Positions 1-8,337 of a DNA stretch of 40,304 nucleotides are shown here, in pieces. The stretch spans positions 1 through 40,304 of the forward strand of contig DASTZZ010000102.1 in NCBI GenBank assembly GCA_035764005.1, in the 5' to 3' direction. Source of the DNA: Terriglobales bacterium (lineage in GTDB: Bacteria; Acidobacteriota; Terriglobia; Terriglobales; Acidobacteriaceae). Positions within the stretch are counted from its first letter, which is position 1. Every line of letters starts with the position of its first letter. Made by a program: the position numbers and the translations under genes. A model generated the notes under the pieces. That model had not been told where the DNA came from. It saw nothing but the letters and a program-made list of their open reading frames with translations, and searched no databases.

Positions 1-77
1 CCGCTCTCGCCGGCATCCATCGCCCGCATCACCGATATCTTGAAATCACGACTGTAGCTGCCTCGGGCCAAGTCCAT
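1..77 (-). CDS. Transposase N-terminus (partial, runs off the left edge)
   Basis: Reading leftward from an ATG at 75-77 gives 25 codons, beginning MDLARGSYSRDFKISVMRAM and continuing DAGESG, that run off the window. An aromatic-S-x-[DE]-F-K start followed by a short helix and an A-G-E-S turn is the usual opening of the helix-turn-helix DNA-binding part of IS3/IS630-type transposases. Only the first helix is visible, so the IS family, the catalytic domain and the inverted repeats cannot be judged. It suggests the accessory region to its right adjoins a mobile element. It could instead be another HTH protein. Confidence 0.4.
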   Translation of the reverse strand, partial: MDLARGSYSRDFKISVMRAMDAGES

Positions 78-500
78 TGCCTTTCTCCATTCAATGTACT
101 CAGTCCCTTATTTCCCTGTCTCATTTTTGGGGTTCACTCCACTCCATACCCCTCCCCCTCCCCCCTCTTTTTGCGCAAAATACATCTTCCAAAAGACTTA
201 GCTTCGTTTTCTCGTGTTTTTCCCAATTTTGTACGCAATATGTTGTGGTGTGGAAAACTCAAAATACCGACATCTTGTTTATTACTACTTGGTAATTAGC
301 CTTTTCTGCGCCGTTCGCTTCGTGGCTCCGCAGCTTCTGCTGACTGTTTTTGCCGAAGCCGACTGCCGATTGCCGACTGCCGGCATCCTGAGCGGAGTCG
401 AAGGGCCTTGTGGTTGCCGAATGCCGAATGCCGACAGCCGCCTTTCTCCAGTACATACGCGAGAAATTTAGCTAGACGCTGCGTCTGCGCCAACGCCAGA

Positions 501-588
501 TTTCCACGGCGTTACCCCGAGATTTCCACGGGGTTACGCCGACTTTTCCACGGGGTAACCCCGAGTTTTCCACGGCGTTACCCCAGCC
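501..588. repeat. Four tandem copies of a 22-bp unit
   Basis: The word TTTCCACGG starts at 501, 523, 545 and 567, an exact 22-bp period. The consensus is TTTCCACGG(C/G)GT, then (T/A)AC(C/G)CC, then a short variable tail. The variable positions alternate so that GGGGTTACGCC and GGGGTAACCCC form partial inverted repeats within the array. Twenty-two bases is close to two helical turns, so all copies would face the same side of DNA. No coding sequence overlaps it. Confidence 0.85.
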
Positions 589-899
589 CGCCGACATCCG
601 CAGATTCATCGAGCGCCACACGCGTCCCGTTTCGGAACTTCGCGTTGTCACGCTCCGCCGCAATTACACCCATACTTCTGTGCTATGACGAAATGGGGCG
701 AAAGTCAAGCGAAATCCGCGGCGGGAAAATCAGACGGAGGTTACGAATCGCGCAGAGCTGCGCGGAATACGCGGGACGCTCCGAATCCCATTTTGGTGCT
801 GTGGTGAGTTTGCCGAGAGCTGAATGCCGATGTGACCCGTGCATTGCCTTTGCGGTTGGCTTTGGGTGTGGCTAGCAGCTTAGGAACTCAGCAGGTTGC

Positions 900-915
900 T
901 TCTAATTCTTGTACG
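900..915 (+). repeat. TTCTAATTTTTGTACG motif, copy 1
   Basis: TTCTAATTCTTGTACG, followed by GATTTCCGCACGCACG. Two further copies lie at 10930 and 11025, with one base different. All are intergenic and followed by a loosely similar TTTCG/TCGCAC stretch. Confidence 0.6.
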
Positions 916-1057
916 GATTTCCGCACGCACGAAGCACTTGCCCCTGCGAAGACGTTTTTTAGGCCTGCCTGCGCTCGTGATGATGCGAAGCAACCACCTA
1001 CCTTCCGTGCTCCTGCCAACCTGAAGTAAAATCCCACCGCTCTCGTCGAACAGAACC

Positions 1058-1783
1058 ATGCGAAAAATAGCCGCGGTCATTAGTCCGCTCTTAACTTTCG
1101 TTCTATATGCCGTCATCGTTTGGGGCGAGACCGGCGGAATCGCTCACGCGTTCCGGCAACATGGACTCGCGAACGGTTTCGTCGCCGTTTTTGTTCCACC
1201 AGTAGCGTGGTATAGAGGAGCAGAATTTTTTTGGCATCATTCTGATTCTCAGGTTAAGTCTGCAGCAACACCGGAATCGTATCCAGAGTTAACAATCGAT
1301 GAGACTGATCGCCTGAGTCAGGTGATTGGGAAGGCAATGCAGGAGCCGTTAACGCCGAAAGACGTTGCCAGCTATAAGGCTGTTGTCCGAGCTTACAGCA
1401 TTCGGACCTCTCGTCCACCGGTGGAAGCAGAGGGCGAATGGCTGCTTCGAGCTGCAAATCTGGATTACGAATACCAGCGGGAATTAGGTAGATGCATCCT
1501 GAACTCGTTCGATTCCCGGGAACCGTTTTTCTCAGAAAGGCTCTTGACGCTCCGTCCCGAGGTGGAAAAAGCGGGCCGTAAGAGTTCCAAGACGGAAAAC
1601 GATTGGCGCATCATCACCGCAGCAGGTCACCGGAGCTCCTGGACTGACGAGAGTGGCGAAATTCACGAGCCGCTAACTCGCGAAGAAATCCTCGACGGCT
1701 TACGGCAGACCGAAATCGTCAGACAAAACCTCGACTTGATTTCGAGCTCCTTTCATCAGGTCGCGCAAGAGTTCCGGCACTAA
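1058..1783 (+). CDS. Membrane-anchored protein of unknown function
   Basis: This 241-residue protein is not recognised. Residues about 6-24 and 35-52 are hydrophobic, and the second segment ends in PPVAWYRGAEFFWH, so the N-terminus is probably a membrane hairpin. The remaining ~190 residues are hydrophilic and mostly helical, rich in Glu and Arg, and without cysteines or obvious catalytic motifs, suggesting a soluble tail. The ATG has no strong Shine-Dalgarno sequence, so the start is plausible but not proven. It reads toward the next plus-strand genes but is separated from them by 570 bases. Its position between a transposase edge and a SIR2 gene makes an accessory role likely; no function is claimed. 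Confidence 0.6.
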   Translation: MRKIAAVISPLLTFVLYAVIVWGETGGIAHAFRQHGLANGFVAVFVPPVAWYRGAEFFWHHSDSQVKSAATPESYPELTIDETDRLSQVIGKAMQEPLTPKDVASYKAVVRAYSIRTSRPPVEAEGEWLLRAANLDYEYQRELGRCILNSFDSREPFFSERLLTLRPEVEKAGRKSSKTENDWRIITAAGHRSSWTDESGEIHEPLTREEILDGLRQTEIVRQNLDLISSSFHQVAQEFRH

Positions 1784-2051
1784 GTGCCATACGGATTCAA
1801 TGGTAACTATCTGCTTAGTCCAGCAACTAAGAGCATGGGGCTATCAATGACGGTCGCGTTTTCGATGGTGATGCCAACATCTAGTTACCCGGCCTGAGGC
1901 TTGCCGCGTATTCTTCGAGTCTGCTATAACATCCCCAGCATCGCCAGCACGATGTTGCTGCTGGACTAGCCTTGAGTGGAGGGCTCCTCGGCCACAACTA
2001 GAGCCTTCGAACCAGCCTTATCTCAAGAGGCTTCGTTCAAGGGGAGGTGAC
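1784..2051. other. Non-coding gap before the small ORF
   Basis: No family-like coding signal or tRNA is visible here. The stretch ends with a very strong ribosome-binding site, GGGGAGGTGA at 2041-2050, which points to translation of the short frame that follows. Confidence 0.5.
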
Positions 2052-2189
2052 TTGAACCATGTCACATCTTCTGCAACATTTTCTGCAACACTCGATTTTC
2101 TAGAGTTCACGCTGTTCAAAGCTGCGCTGTTCATAGTCTTCACAATCAGCCTAGTTCGGTTCGTGTGGATGGAGGTGCGCAAGAACTAA
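2052..2189 (+). CDS. Candidate 45-aa single-pass membrane peptide
   Basis: A frame starting TTG at 2052 encodes 45 residues. Residues ~17-40 contain a hydrophobic stretch (FTLFKAALFIVFTISLVRFV), and the peptide ends WMEVRKN, a typical amphipathic positively charged membrane-peptide tail. The Shine-Dalgarno GGAGGTGA at 2043-2050 is near perfect but sits close to TTG. An overlapping ATG at 2059 has better spacing but gives only 14 residues. A terminator hairpin follows at 2290. The peptide is orphan-like with no recognised family. What supports it is the ribosome-binding site, the membrane segment and the downstream terminator. Confidence 0.4.
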   Translation: MNHVTSSATFSATLDFLEFTLFKAALFIVFTISLVRFVWMEVRKN

Positions 2190-2289
2190 TTAACCGCGCG
2201 GCCGACGGCAAAATCCCATAATCCGAATGGTTGCAACAATCTGCCAACCTCGGCAGCGATACCCTCATGTTCGATTTCAGCTAGAATCC

Positions 2290-2320
2290 AAGCCCGCGAA
2301 TTCTAGCGGGCTTTTCTTTT
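2290..2320 (+). terminator. Rho-independent terminator
   Basis: AAGCCCGC (2290-2297) pairs with GCGGGCTT (2306-2313) around an 8-nt loop and is followed by TTCTTTT. It would end a transcript reading through the small membrane ORF, before the TTG-initiated gene at 2358. Confidence 0.75.
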
Positions 2321-2357
2321 CCGATTTGGGAAATCTGCGGTCTCTGGAGACTGGCCG

Positions 2358-3815
2358 TTGACACTCGAAGCGCTTCTGACGTTCTTTGGCATTCTTATCG
2401 CGGTTCTGGCTGTCGTTCGTCCCGTACAGCGGCGCTCGTTGGAGCTGTTTGCCCCTCTGCGGCTTCTATGGTTTTCGATTGCTGTCTCCCTCCTGTTAAT
2501 CGTCTGCCGTGATGCTCCACTCGGTCTAGCACCGCCATTTGGATGGTCCGTTGACGTCGTATTGTTCGCCCTTACAATGGCAGCTTTCCTTTTTCCAGTG
2601 GGAGTCGCTTTATTCTGCTGGACTTCATGGGTCCGAGCGCGTCTTACCGAGGGACGATTGCCGCGCGTGGAGCATGTCTTTCAGGCTGCACTCCGTGAGC
2701 GCGAGTTCGATGAAGTTGAAAGAATTCTGCAGCGAAATAGCTCGCGACTGGAACGGATCCCAGCTACTGCCGCCTCCGTTTTGTTTTCTTCCCGTATGGT
2801 ATCCGCGCTGTTGGACTCGCATTCCCTAGTACATCTCGAGCTACTTTCGAGCTTGCCGTTTCTCACGTCTCTGGAGAACCGCCACGCAGCCGTGGACAGC
2901 GTCACTCGTGAGTTGCTGAGATCAGACGCTTCACCGTTACGATCGGCAGCGATGCACACGTATGGCGGAATGGATCCGTTTCCCTACTCAGACCGGGAAC
3001 GGGACCTCATTGAGGGGACATTTCAGAGCCCGAATTGGTACTACGAGGCCGGTGCTCACTATCCACTCGTTATTGCTACGATTGAGGCCTTAAATGCGAA
3101 CACACTTGATGCTGCTTACAACGACGTGGGCCGGCATTATGACGCACGTCAAGGAATTAGCACACGCTCTCACTGCCCGATCTTTCTTGGAACGAAAACC
3201 CATGTTCTGGCAATACAGGCTGCGCTGAATCAGAGGGTTGAAAGCGACTTTTACGTTTCGGATCTGCGTGATGTCTTTAGAGCGGTGTTGGAACGATCTG
3301 TTTTCAAACCGCTCGTTTGGGAGAGTCCTCTCGCGAATCGCGAACACCCTACGCCCTATGCTTATCTTCTCTATGAAATTGCGGGCGATTTGCGGCATTT
3401 ATCGGAAACTGCCTTGGAAAAATCCACAACGCGAACGGCATCTCCACAAGCGGCAGCTCCCGGCCGCATTGCCAGTGACCTTGCGATGACGTGGTCGTTC
3501 TGTGTGTGGAGCATAGCGCGGTCATCAAATCATGTCAGTTCTGATTTTAGAGATCGCATCATCGAACAGTACTTCTTATTTGTGCTCGCACTCGGTTGGC
3601 AGCCAAGCGAGGTTTACCACGGTCCTATAGGCGCTGTTGCAGGACTTGAAGCTTGGCGCGACCTATTTATGGATGAGCTAGAAAGACGCTTCGCAGGCGC
3701 CTATCAGCACGAGTTGGACGCCCTAAGGAGTGCTTTCGATTCGTTGGATCGCGGTAAGCGGTTTGTCTTTGATGGTGCCGACTGGCTCCAGGAGAGGCTG
3801 TTTGGGAATTCTTAG
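2358..3815 (+). CDS. Multi-TM N-terminus with large soluble domain, unknown
   Basis: This 485-residue protein is not recognised. Hydrophobic segments at about residues 5-20, 33-50 and 62-90 form a membrane domain. About 390 mostly helical soluble residues follow, containing repeated acidic/basic helices but no P-loop, nuclease or protease motif that I can see. It begins with TTG at 2358, with CTGGAGA eight bases upstream as the ribosome-binding site; no upstream ATG fits. It converges tail to tail with the SIR2-domain gene at 3943, with 127 bases between stops. Convergent genes are not co-transcribed, so a functional link is only a possibility. Large N-terminal membrane domains next to NADase genes do occur in defence islands. 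Confidence 0.6.
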   Translation: MTLEALLTFFGILIAVLAVVRPVQRRSLELFAPLRLLWFSIAVSLLLIVCRDAPLGLAPPFGWSVDVVLFALTMAAFLFPVGVALFCWTSWVRARLTEGRLPRVEHVFQAALREREFDEVERILQRNSSRLERIPATAASVLFSSRMVSALLDSHSLVHLELLSSLPFLTSLENRHAAVDSVTRELLRSDASPLRSAAMHTYGGMDPFPYSDRERDLIEGTFQSPNWYYEAGAHYPLVIATIEALNANTLDAAYNDVGRHYDARQGISTRSHCPIFLGTKTHVLAIQAALNQRVESDFYVSDLRDVFRAVLERSVFKPLVWESPLANREHPTPYAYLLYEIAGDLRHLSETALEKSTTRTASPQAAAPGRIASDLAMTWSFCVWSIARSSNHVSSDFRDRIIEQYFLFVLALGWQPSEVYHGPIGAVAGLEAWRDLFMDELERRFAGAYQHELDALRSAFDSLDRGKRFVFDGADWLQERLFGNS

Positions 3816-3942
3816 AATTGAGTGCACATAGAATCTCCGTGTTGGTGCGGTGGCGAGTGGCAGCACTCCGATTCTTGTTTGCGAACGCGGCGCTGGTGCC
3901 ACACTCACAACCATCTTGAATAGGGCCGCCGCCGGCGCGAGG

Positions 3943-6075
3943 CTACAACTTGAGTGGCGCTAAGCAACACAGCCGGAGCTTGTCCCCGGAGCCGCAAATG
4001 CAAGGATCATCATTCGCAAGCTTCCGCTCTCGCCGCATTCTTTGCAGGAGTCTGAATGACTTTCTTCTCCAATAAAGAGTAGAGTTGTCCGAATTTAGTA
4101 GATCCGTCCATACAGCCGGAACAGGAGTTATTTTGGAGCTTTCAGTAAGTAGTGATAGTTTGTCGTGCGCTCGCTGAAGGATATTGGAAGGTATATTTCT
4201 GGCTAACCCCGCGTTGACAGATGCGGTGAACTCCGCTCCAGTCTCTCGCATGAGATTTGTTCGGACCTCCCGTCTGAAATTGAGGCCCTCCTGTGAGCTT
4301 CGGAAGCGCAGAATTTTGCGAAGGATTTGTGGATCAGTTAGGACATATGCCCCAAGGTTCGTATCGAACCGACCTGAAACGCTATAGCTGGCAACCCGCT
4401 CTGCCCATTCGGATGCCGAGGGAATTCCAAAGGCGGCGCTGATGAGCTGTGAACCACCAAAAGGAACCTTTGCCGCCTGAATAGTGAGTCTCGTGCACGT
4501 GCTTCCCGTATGGACTAAGTCTGCCAAGCGCAAATAAGGGAACATTAGCCAAAGAGGTACTTGGCTTGGGGAAATTGCCTCGCTTATTCCTAGAAGCTTG
4601 GGAATATCGGGCATGAGGAGTGCATCCGAGACATCGAATCCTATGTCTCGGCTGCGAGGTTCCTCAAAAGGAACAACACAGCGTTCGATTTTGTCGATGA
4701 GTTCTCGGCCTTCTTTTTCCTTGCCTTGTGCGGGTACGACTTGCCTTTCGAGCATCTCGCGTACCGGCATTGTGGAAATTAGACCGTCGTTCGAAATAGG
4801 GACGGCATTTTGCCCGCCCAGCCTTATCAGCCTAAGGTCACCAAAGACATCGCCTGGCCTATAAATGACAGCCGGCACGGTAACTGTATGGATAAACCGA
4901 AGGACGTCCGCCTCGATGAGTTCTCGGAATAGGTCTTCTTTGACCACGCTAAAGAGAGCCGCCAGGCTTACTAACTGCAAATAAACACGATCAAAGCAGA
5001 TCAGTCCCACAGTAAAATCGTGCATCGCGGTGGACTGAGAAGTAGGTAGTTCATCGTTAGAAAATCCCAGCCCAATTGTGACCTTGCCTACATTTCCGTC
5101 TTTATCTTTGATTTCTGCTGTCTCTTCCGCGAGCCATGTCCCTGGTGGTTTGAAATCCGTAATGTAGTAGGCGGTGCTATCGCTCTTCACATCACCTTGG
5201 ATAGGTATCGGAGTGCCGGCAAGAGCACCGTGTGCGCTACTCACTTGCCATCTCCGACTCTGAACGGCGCAATCAAGTAGTGTGAGAGCGGCACGATGGT
5301 CAGTGTAGCGTCGAGTTCGATAGACGATCCGGTGCACACCCGCGACGACCTTTGTCGCGTCTGAAGTAGCGACAAAATGAGGCCCTGGACCAAAGAGCCT
5401 CATCTCTTCTGCGTGCTTCGCAAGCAGGTCCAGAACGTATTGATCGCGTACGCTATAACCTAAGAAGAGCACAGTGGAAATGGCGAAGATCGTTCTGAGT
5501 GACGACAAGTACGCTTGATCCTGCACGAGCTTCGCGTAATCTTCCGTCGCGAAAACAAGGCTTTCCGCATTGCTCGCAGTCCCATGTAGCTTAGCGATGA
5601 ACGAGGTTCGAGACTCGCACAATTCGATTGCACTCGAGAGATCGGTCTTCTGAATCACGCGGATAGGTCCGAGGGACTGCTCTAGCATCTCATCCGCATT
5701 CGTCGTCACAACGAGTACCGCTGGCAATTCCCGTATCTGCTGTATAAGCCTGGTATACAAAGCACTCGGTTGCTTTGGGCCGAGAACCTTCGTTAAGAAT
5801 TTCAGATATGTACTCTTATCTAGATCCTTGCAGAGTTGGAAGAAGGCGGGAAGGTCTTTGTCTATGAGTGAAACTGCACGTCTGTTATCGAAATCAGCGA
5901 CAGAGCTGAAGAACTCACGTCTCAGCTGGCGCGCAAGTTCGATCCACGTTGGGTACTCATTCCATGCGCTCACTCCAGCGCCTAGCCATAGCACGAGAGG
6001 TCTAACGCTTTCAGTGACCGTCTTCCGCAACAATCGAACAGATGTGATTGTGTGCGGGTCCGCAGAGTTCAGCAT
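3943..6075 (-). CDS. SIR2-domain protein with C-terminal SEC-C motif; candidate defence NADase
   Basis: An N-terminal SIR2-like NAD-binding domain is followed by ~400 unassigned residues and a zinc-binding tail. In the 710-aa product started at 6075, GAGVS (residues ~32-36) is the nucleotide-binding turn. TTNADEML (~124-131) supplies the conserved Asn, KLHG (~162-165) the conserved His, and FLGYSVRD (~204-211) the family signature. The last residues contain CICGSG with a trailing CC pair, a SEC-C motif. A frame extends upstream to 6192, but those 39 residues are encoded by a dispersed repeat, so 6075 is preferred. SIR2 domains of this type deplete NAD in several anti-phage systems (Thoeris ThsA, DSR1/DSR2, SIR2-HerA). 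That role here is an inference, since no partner is recognised. The central region contains a hydrophobic helix near FDRVYLQLVSLAALFSVV. Confidence 0.8.
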   Translation of the reverse strand: MLNSADPHTITSVRLLRKTVTESVRPLVLWLGAGVSAWNEYPTWIELARQLRREFFSSVADFDNRRAVSLIDKDLPAFFQLCKDLDKSTYLKFLTKVLGPKQPSALYTRLIQQIRELPAVLVVTTNADEMLEQSLGPIRVIQKTDLSSAIELCESRTSFIAKLHGTASNAESLVFATEDYAKLVQDQAYLSSLRTIFAISTVLFLGYSVRDQYVLDLLAKHAEEMRLFGPGPHFVATSDATKVVAGVHRIVYRTRRYTDHRAALTLLDCAVQSRRWQVSSAHGALAGTPIPIQGDVKSDSTAYYITDFKPPGTWLAEETAEIKDKDGNVGKVTIGLGFSNDELPTSQSTAMHDFTVGLICFDRVYLQLVSLAALFSVVKEDLFRELIEADVLRFIHTVTVPAVIYRPGDVFGDLRLIRLGGQNAVPISNDGLISTMPVREMLERQVVPAQGKEKEGRELIDKIERCVVPFEEPRSRDIGFDVSDALLMPDIPKLLGISEAISPSQVPLWLMFPYLRLADLVHTGSTCTRLTIQAAKVPFGGSQLISAAFGIPSASEWAERVASYSVSGRFDTNLGAYVLTDPQILRKILRFRSSQEGLNFRREVRTNLMRETGAEFTASVNAGLARNIPSNILQRAHDKLSLLTESSKITPVPAVWTDLLNSDNSTLYWRRKSFRLLQRMRRERKLANDDPCICGSGDKLRLCCLAPLKL

Positions 6076-6126
6076 GAAGCCAAGAGTCGCCTTGTTGTCA
6101 CAGGGAGAGTAGCACGAACGAGAACT

Positions 6127-6252
6127 GCGAAACATGGGACGAAACATGGGAAGAAACCGGGGGATACAGACGGGACGTTCCCATTCCGGCATTCGATGCA
6201 GCGCTCACTCCGGATGATCTTCCGCCTTGTACCGCAAAGAAGCTCCTAAGCC
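6127..6252. repeat. Duplicated ~125-bp upstream element, copy A
   Basis: This segment aligns along its length with 7324-7454. Shared words include GAAACC, TTCCCATTCCGG, CACTCCG, ATGATCTTCCG, CCTTGTA and CCTAAGC. Both copies have the same orientation and lie just upstream of a minus-strand gene. The GGGGA...CAGnnnGGGA...TTCCCATTCC core resembles REP-like sequences associated with Y1-transposases, though no such gene is visible. Confidence 0.7.
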
Positions 6253-6286
6253 TCGAAGCTGCTAAATGAACGAGGTTCTTTTTAGA

Positions 6287-7309
6287 TCAGGGGCGGAACT
6301 CTGACTTTCCTTCTGACTCCCACCATTGCTTGCAGCGCAGTTCGTCTGCGTCAGCGTTGTCCGGGTTCGAATTGGAACACGCGGCAGCTTGCGTCACATA
6401 CTTCATTCCGAGCATCGCGTTGTAGCGGACATACTGGGAGGAGTCGGTGAGGTGCCTGGCATACGTTTCAAGGGCAGCAACACTCTTTAGCTCGGCCAAA
6501 GCCTGCATCGCGCAATCCCTGACGACTTCGTCGGGGGCATCGTCAACGATTTGGACCAAATAGGGAACGGCCTCCTGAGTGTGAAGCTCTCGCAGAGCCA
6601 ACGCCAGGTTACCCTCAGGCTGGCGATAGGGGCCGGGCCGATCATGTCGCACGGCGATGAGCACCGGTACGGCGAGCGGCATTACCGAGACATCACCGGT
6701 TTTTACTGCCGCAAATAGTGCCCAGCGCGATTCTTCCTCATTGTCGTGCGCGATCACATCGTGCAGCGCTTCGCGAGATGCAGGAGATGCAAGTCCAGCG
6801 AGACGCTGAATGCTTACCAAGCGAGCATGCGGATCGGCGTCGGAAAGGCCTGCGCGAAAGTCGGCTTCGATCTGCTTGGTGAGATCGCCTCCTGCACTTG
6901 TTGCCAGCGCCGAAGAGACGCTCAAGGCTCCTTCGCAATCATGTATGAGTTCCAGAGCCGCTGTATCGGCAACCGATTTCGCGAAGGTGATCCAGTAGCT
7001 GTCGAGGACGAGGTCGGAGCAATTGTGCCCTTGGAGAAATCCTCCGGAGTAATAGGCGAAGTGGATGGGTACATGTGAGAGATCTAAACTGCGGCTCTCA
7101 CCCTTGTACCACCGGTCGACCGAGATAAGCGCCACGCCTTCTTTGGCTTCGTTACCATTACCGGTTAGATCGACCTGCACAACTCTGCCACGGAAAACCA
7201 GGGGCGCGTCTTTTGCGAGGCCTCGAATGTCCTCGTATCCAAGGGGAGGACGAATGCGGGCTGACAGAAGCGGACAGAGAAAGACGAGCAGACAGATGGT
7301 TCGCCGCAC
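6287..7309 (-). CDS. Exported HEAT-repeat protein
   Basis: The preferred GTG start at 7309 gives a protein opening VRRTICLLVFLCPLLSA, a clear signal peptide. The frame stays open to an ATG at 7399, but those 30 residues are translated repeat DNA. Residues ~20-150 form an unassigned domain with phrases such as VFRGRVVQVDL and SVDRWYKG; this resembles small beta domains found on exported acidobacterial proteins. From about residue 165, several ~30-residue helical pairs with conserved Ala, Leu and Asp (for example RLVSIQRLAGLASPASREAL) are HEAT/PBS-like repeats, a protein-binding scaffold. A short Asn/Asp-rich tail follows. It is probably periplasmic. It follows the same repeat element as the SIR2 gene but shares no evident function with it. 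Confidence 0.7.
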   Translation of the reverse strand: MRRTICLLVFLCPLLSARIRPPLGYEDIRGLAKDAPLVFRGRVVQVDLTGNGNEAKEGVALISVDRWYKGESRSLDLSHVPIHFAYYSGGFLQGHNCSDLVLDSYWITFAKSVADTAALELIHDCEGALSVSSALATSAGGDLTKQIEADFRAGLSDADPHARLVSIQRLAGLASPASREALHDVIAHDNEEESRWALFAAVKTGDVSVMPLAVPVLIAVRHDRPGPYRQPEGNLALALRELHTQEAVPYLVQIVDDAPDEVVRDCAMQALAELKSVAALETYARHLTDSSQYVRYNAMLGMKYVTQAAACSNSNPDNADADELRCKQWWESEGKSEFRP

Positions 7310-7323
7310 ATCGTTATTGTGCA

Positions 7324-7454
7324 ACAAACAGTGGGAAACGTGGAACAAGAAACCTGGGGACAGGGCGAAACCTTCCCATTCCGGGATTCTCTGAAGCACT
7401 CACTCCGAATGATCTTCCGACATGGCCTTGTATCAGGAAGAAGTTCCTAAGCTG
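7324..7454. repeat. Duplicated ~125-bp upstream element, copy B
   Basis: This is the second copy of the element at 6127-6252, same orientation, again covering the 5' side of a minus-strand gene. The similarity includes insertions and deletions of a few bases, so the copies are diverged rather than recent. Confidence 0.7.
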
Positions 7455-7467
7455 TTAGCCTTTCACC

Positions 7468-7728
7468 ATGCTGGTTGCCGGCAACTTTCGGCCGATTGAC
7501 CCCCGCACCTGGCCATGGCCGGTCTGGCTATGGCTGGCAATCGCGCTGGTCCAGTTCAGCCGTCCCATGCGGCGGCGCTTCCAGCGCGAGCGCGCGGCCT
7601 TCTGGCCGGTGGCCGACGGGCGCATTGAGTCGGTCAATGTCTCAAAACCGGAAGGCGTATTTCATTCCGGCAGCTATGCCGCTGAGCCGCTAGCTAAAGA
7701 AAACACCAAGACTGGCAATCAGCACTGA
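7468..7728 (+). pseudogene. Truncated DUF3592-like membrane protein remnant
   Basis: The 86 residues start with a soluble lead, DPRTWPWPVWLWLAIALVQF as a membrane segment, a basic patch (RPMRRRFQRERA), and then WPVADGRIESVNV. That last phrase resembles the opening of the extracytoplasmic beta domain of DUF3592-type proteins. The domain should run on for about 100 residues, but after SGSYAAE the sequence turns polar (KENTKTGNQH) and stops, just where repeat DNA begins. I read it as a 5' fragment cut by repeat insertion. It could also be a short genuine membrane peptide. Confidence 0.4.
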
Positions 7729-8337
7729 GTCGTCCATAATGACCGCTTTCTACTCGGCAGGAACTCGGCGGTCGCGCGTGGAAGACACAAAGTTTTGAAT
7801 GCGGATGCAAGATCCGAGGCTGTTTTGGCAGTCCCAAAAAGGGAGAGCCGCCCGGAGCATGGCCGAGGAGCCTTACCGACGGCAAATAAGTCTCAAAAGC
7901 CCGCGGATAAAGCCGGAAATCTTTTCGTGTGCGTTAGACGACGCTAGCATCGCCCACGGGTAACCACCCCAGCAACCGCAACCTCGGCGCTTGCTGGGCA
8001 CCGCGGAAATCCGTGGGCTCCACCAATGGGCCCGACCACGGGCTTCCATGACGGCTCTACCAAAAGGAGCCTCCGTTTTAGCTTTGCTGCGGTTTCGGGT
8101 TTGGCTGGCAGCCAGGAGCTCAGCAGCTCAGAAGCTTAAACGGTGCTGCTGGCGCACCTTGGCCACCTTGGGACCAGCCGCCGAACAACCGAACTTCGCC
8201 GCAACGCAACTCACTTCCAGCACGAACGAACAGGATCTGCGAGGACGGCCAATGCCGCCGTTGCAGACGCGCCCTCTGTTACCGCGTGACCCTTGAACGT
8301 TAGGGACGAGCGCCGTCAGAGGGCTTTTCATTTTGTG
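7729..8337. other. Repeat-derived gap
   Basis: No credible gene here. The stretch contains a GAGGAGCCTTACCGACGGCA element at 7865-7897 with copies at 17764 and, more weakly, 19248. It also has a module reading GCCGGAAATCTTTTCGTG (7911 on), which recurs near 10763 and 16835. A CCGTGGGCTCCACCAA word at 8011 recurs near 10811. An open frame at 7991-8296 reads through these modules and is not a gene. Confidence 0.6.

Larger units (their letters stand above)
78..1057. other. Long non-coding stretch with several repeats
   Basis: I see no credible gene in these 980 bases; the short open frames have no start signal or family resemblance. The stretch is pyrimidine-rich at 100-250. At 355-445 it holds TGCCGA(A/T)-type repeats around a copy of the widespread intergenic word CCTGAGCGGAGTCGAAGG. 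It also holds the 22-bp tandem array listed separately and one copy of the TTCTAATTCTTGTACG motif at 900-915. It looks like a repeat-rich boundary between a mobile element and the first gene. Confidence 0.6.

Noticed and set aside
544-574. DnaA boxes of a replication origin
   Set aside because: TTTTCCACG differs from TTATCCACA at two positions, and there is no dnaA, dnaN or AT-rich unwinding region nearby.
2255-2290. tRNA fragment or att site (GTTCGATTTCAG)
   Set aside because: The GTTCGA word lacks a matching T-stem and acceptor; no cloverleaf can be built.
7991-8296. 101-codon open frame
   Set aside because: It reads through modules that recur elsewhere as non-coding repeats and has no ribosome-binding site.
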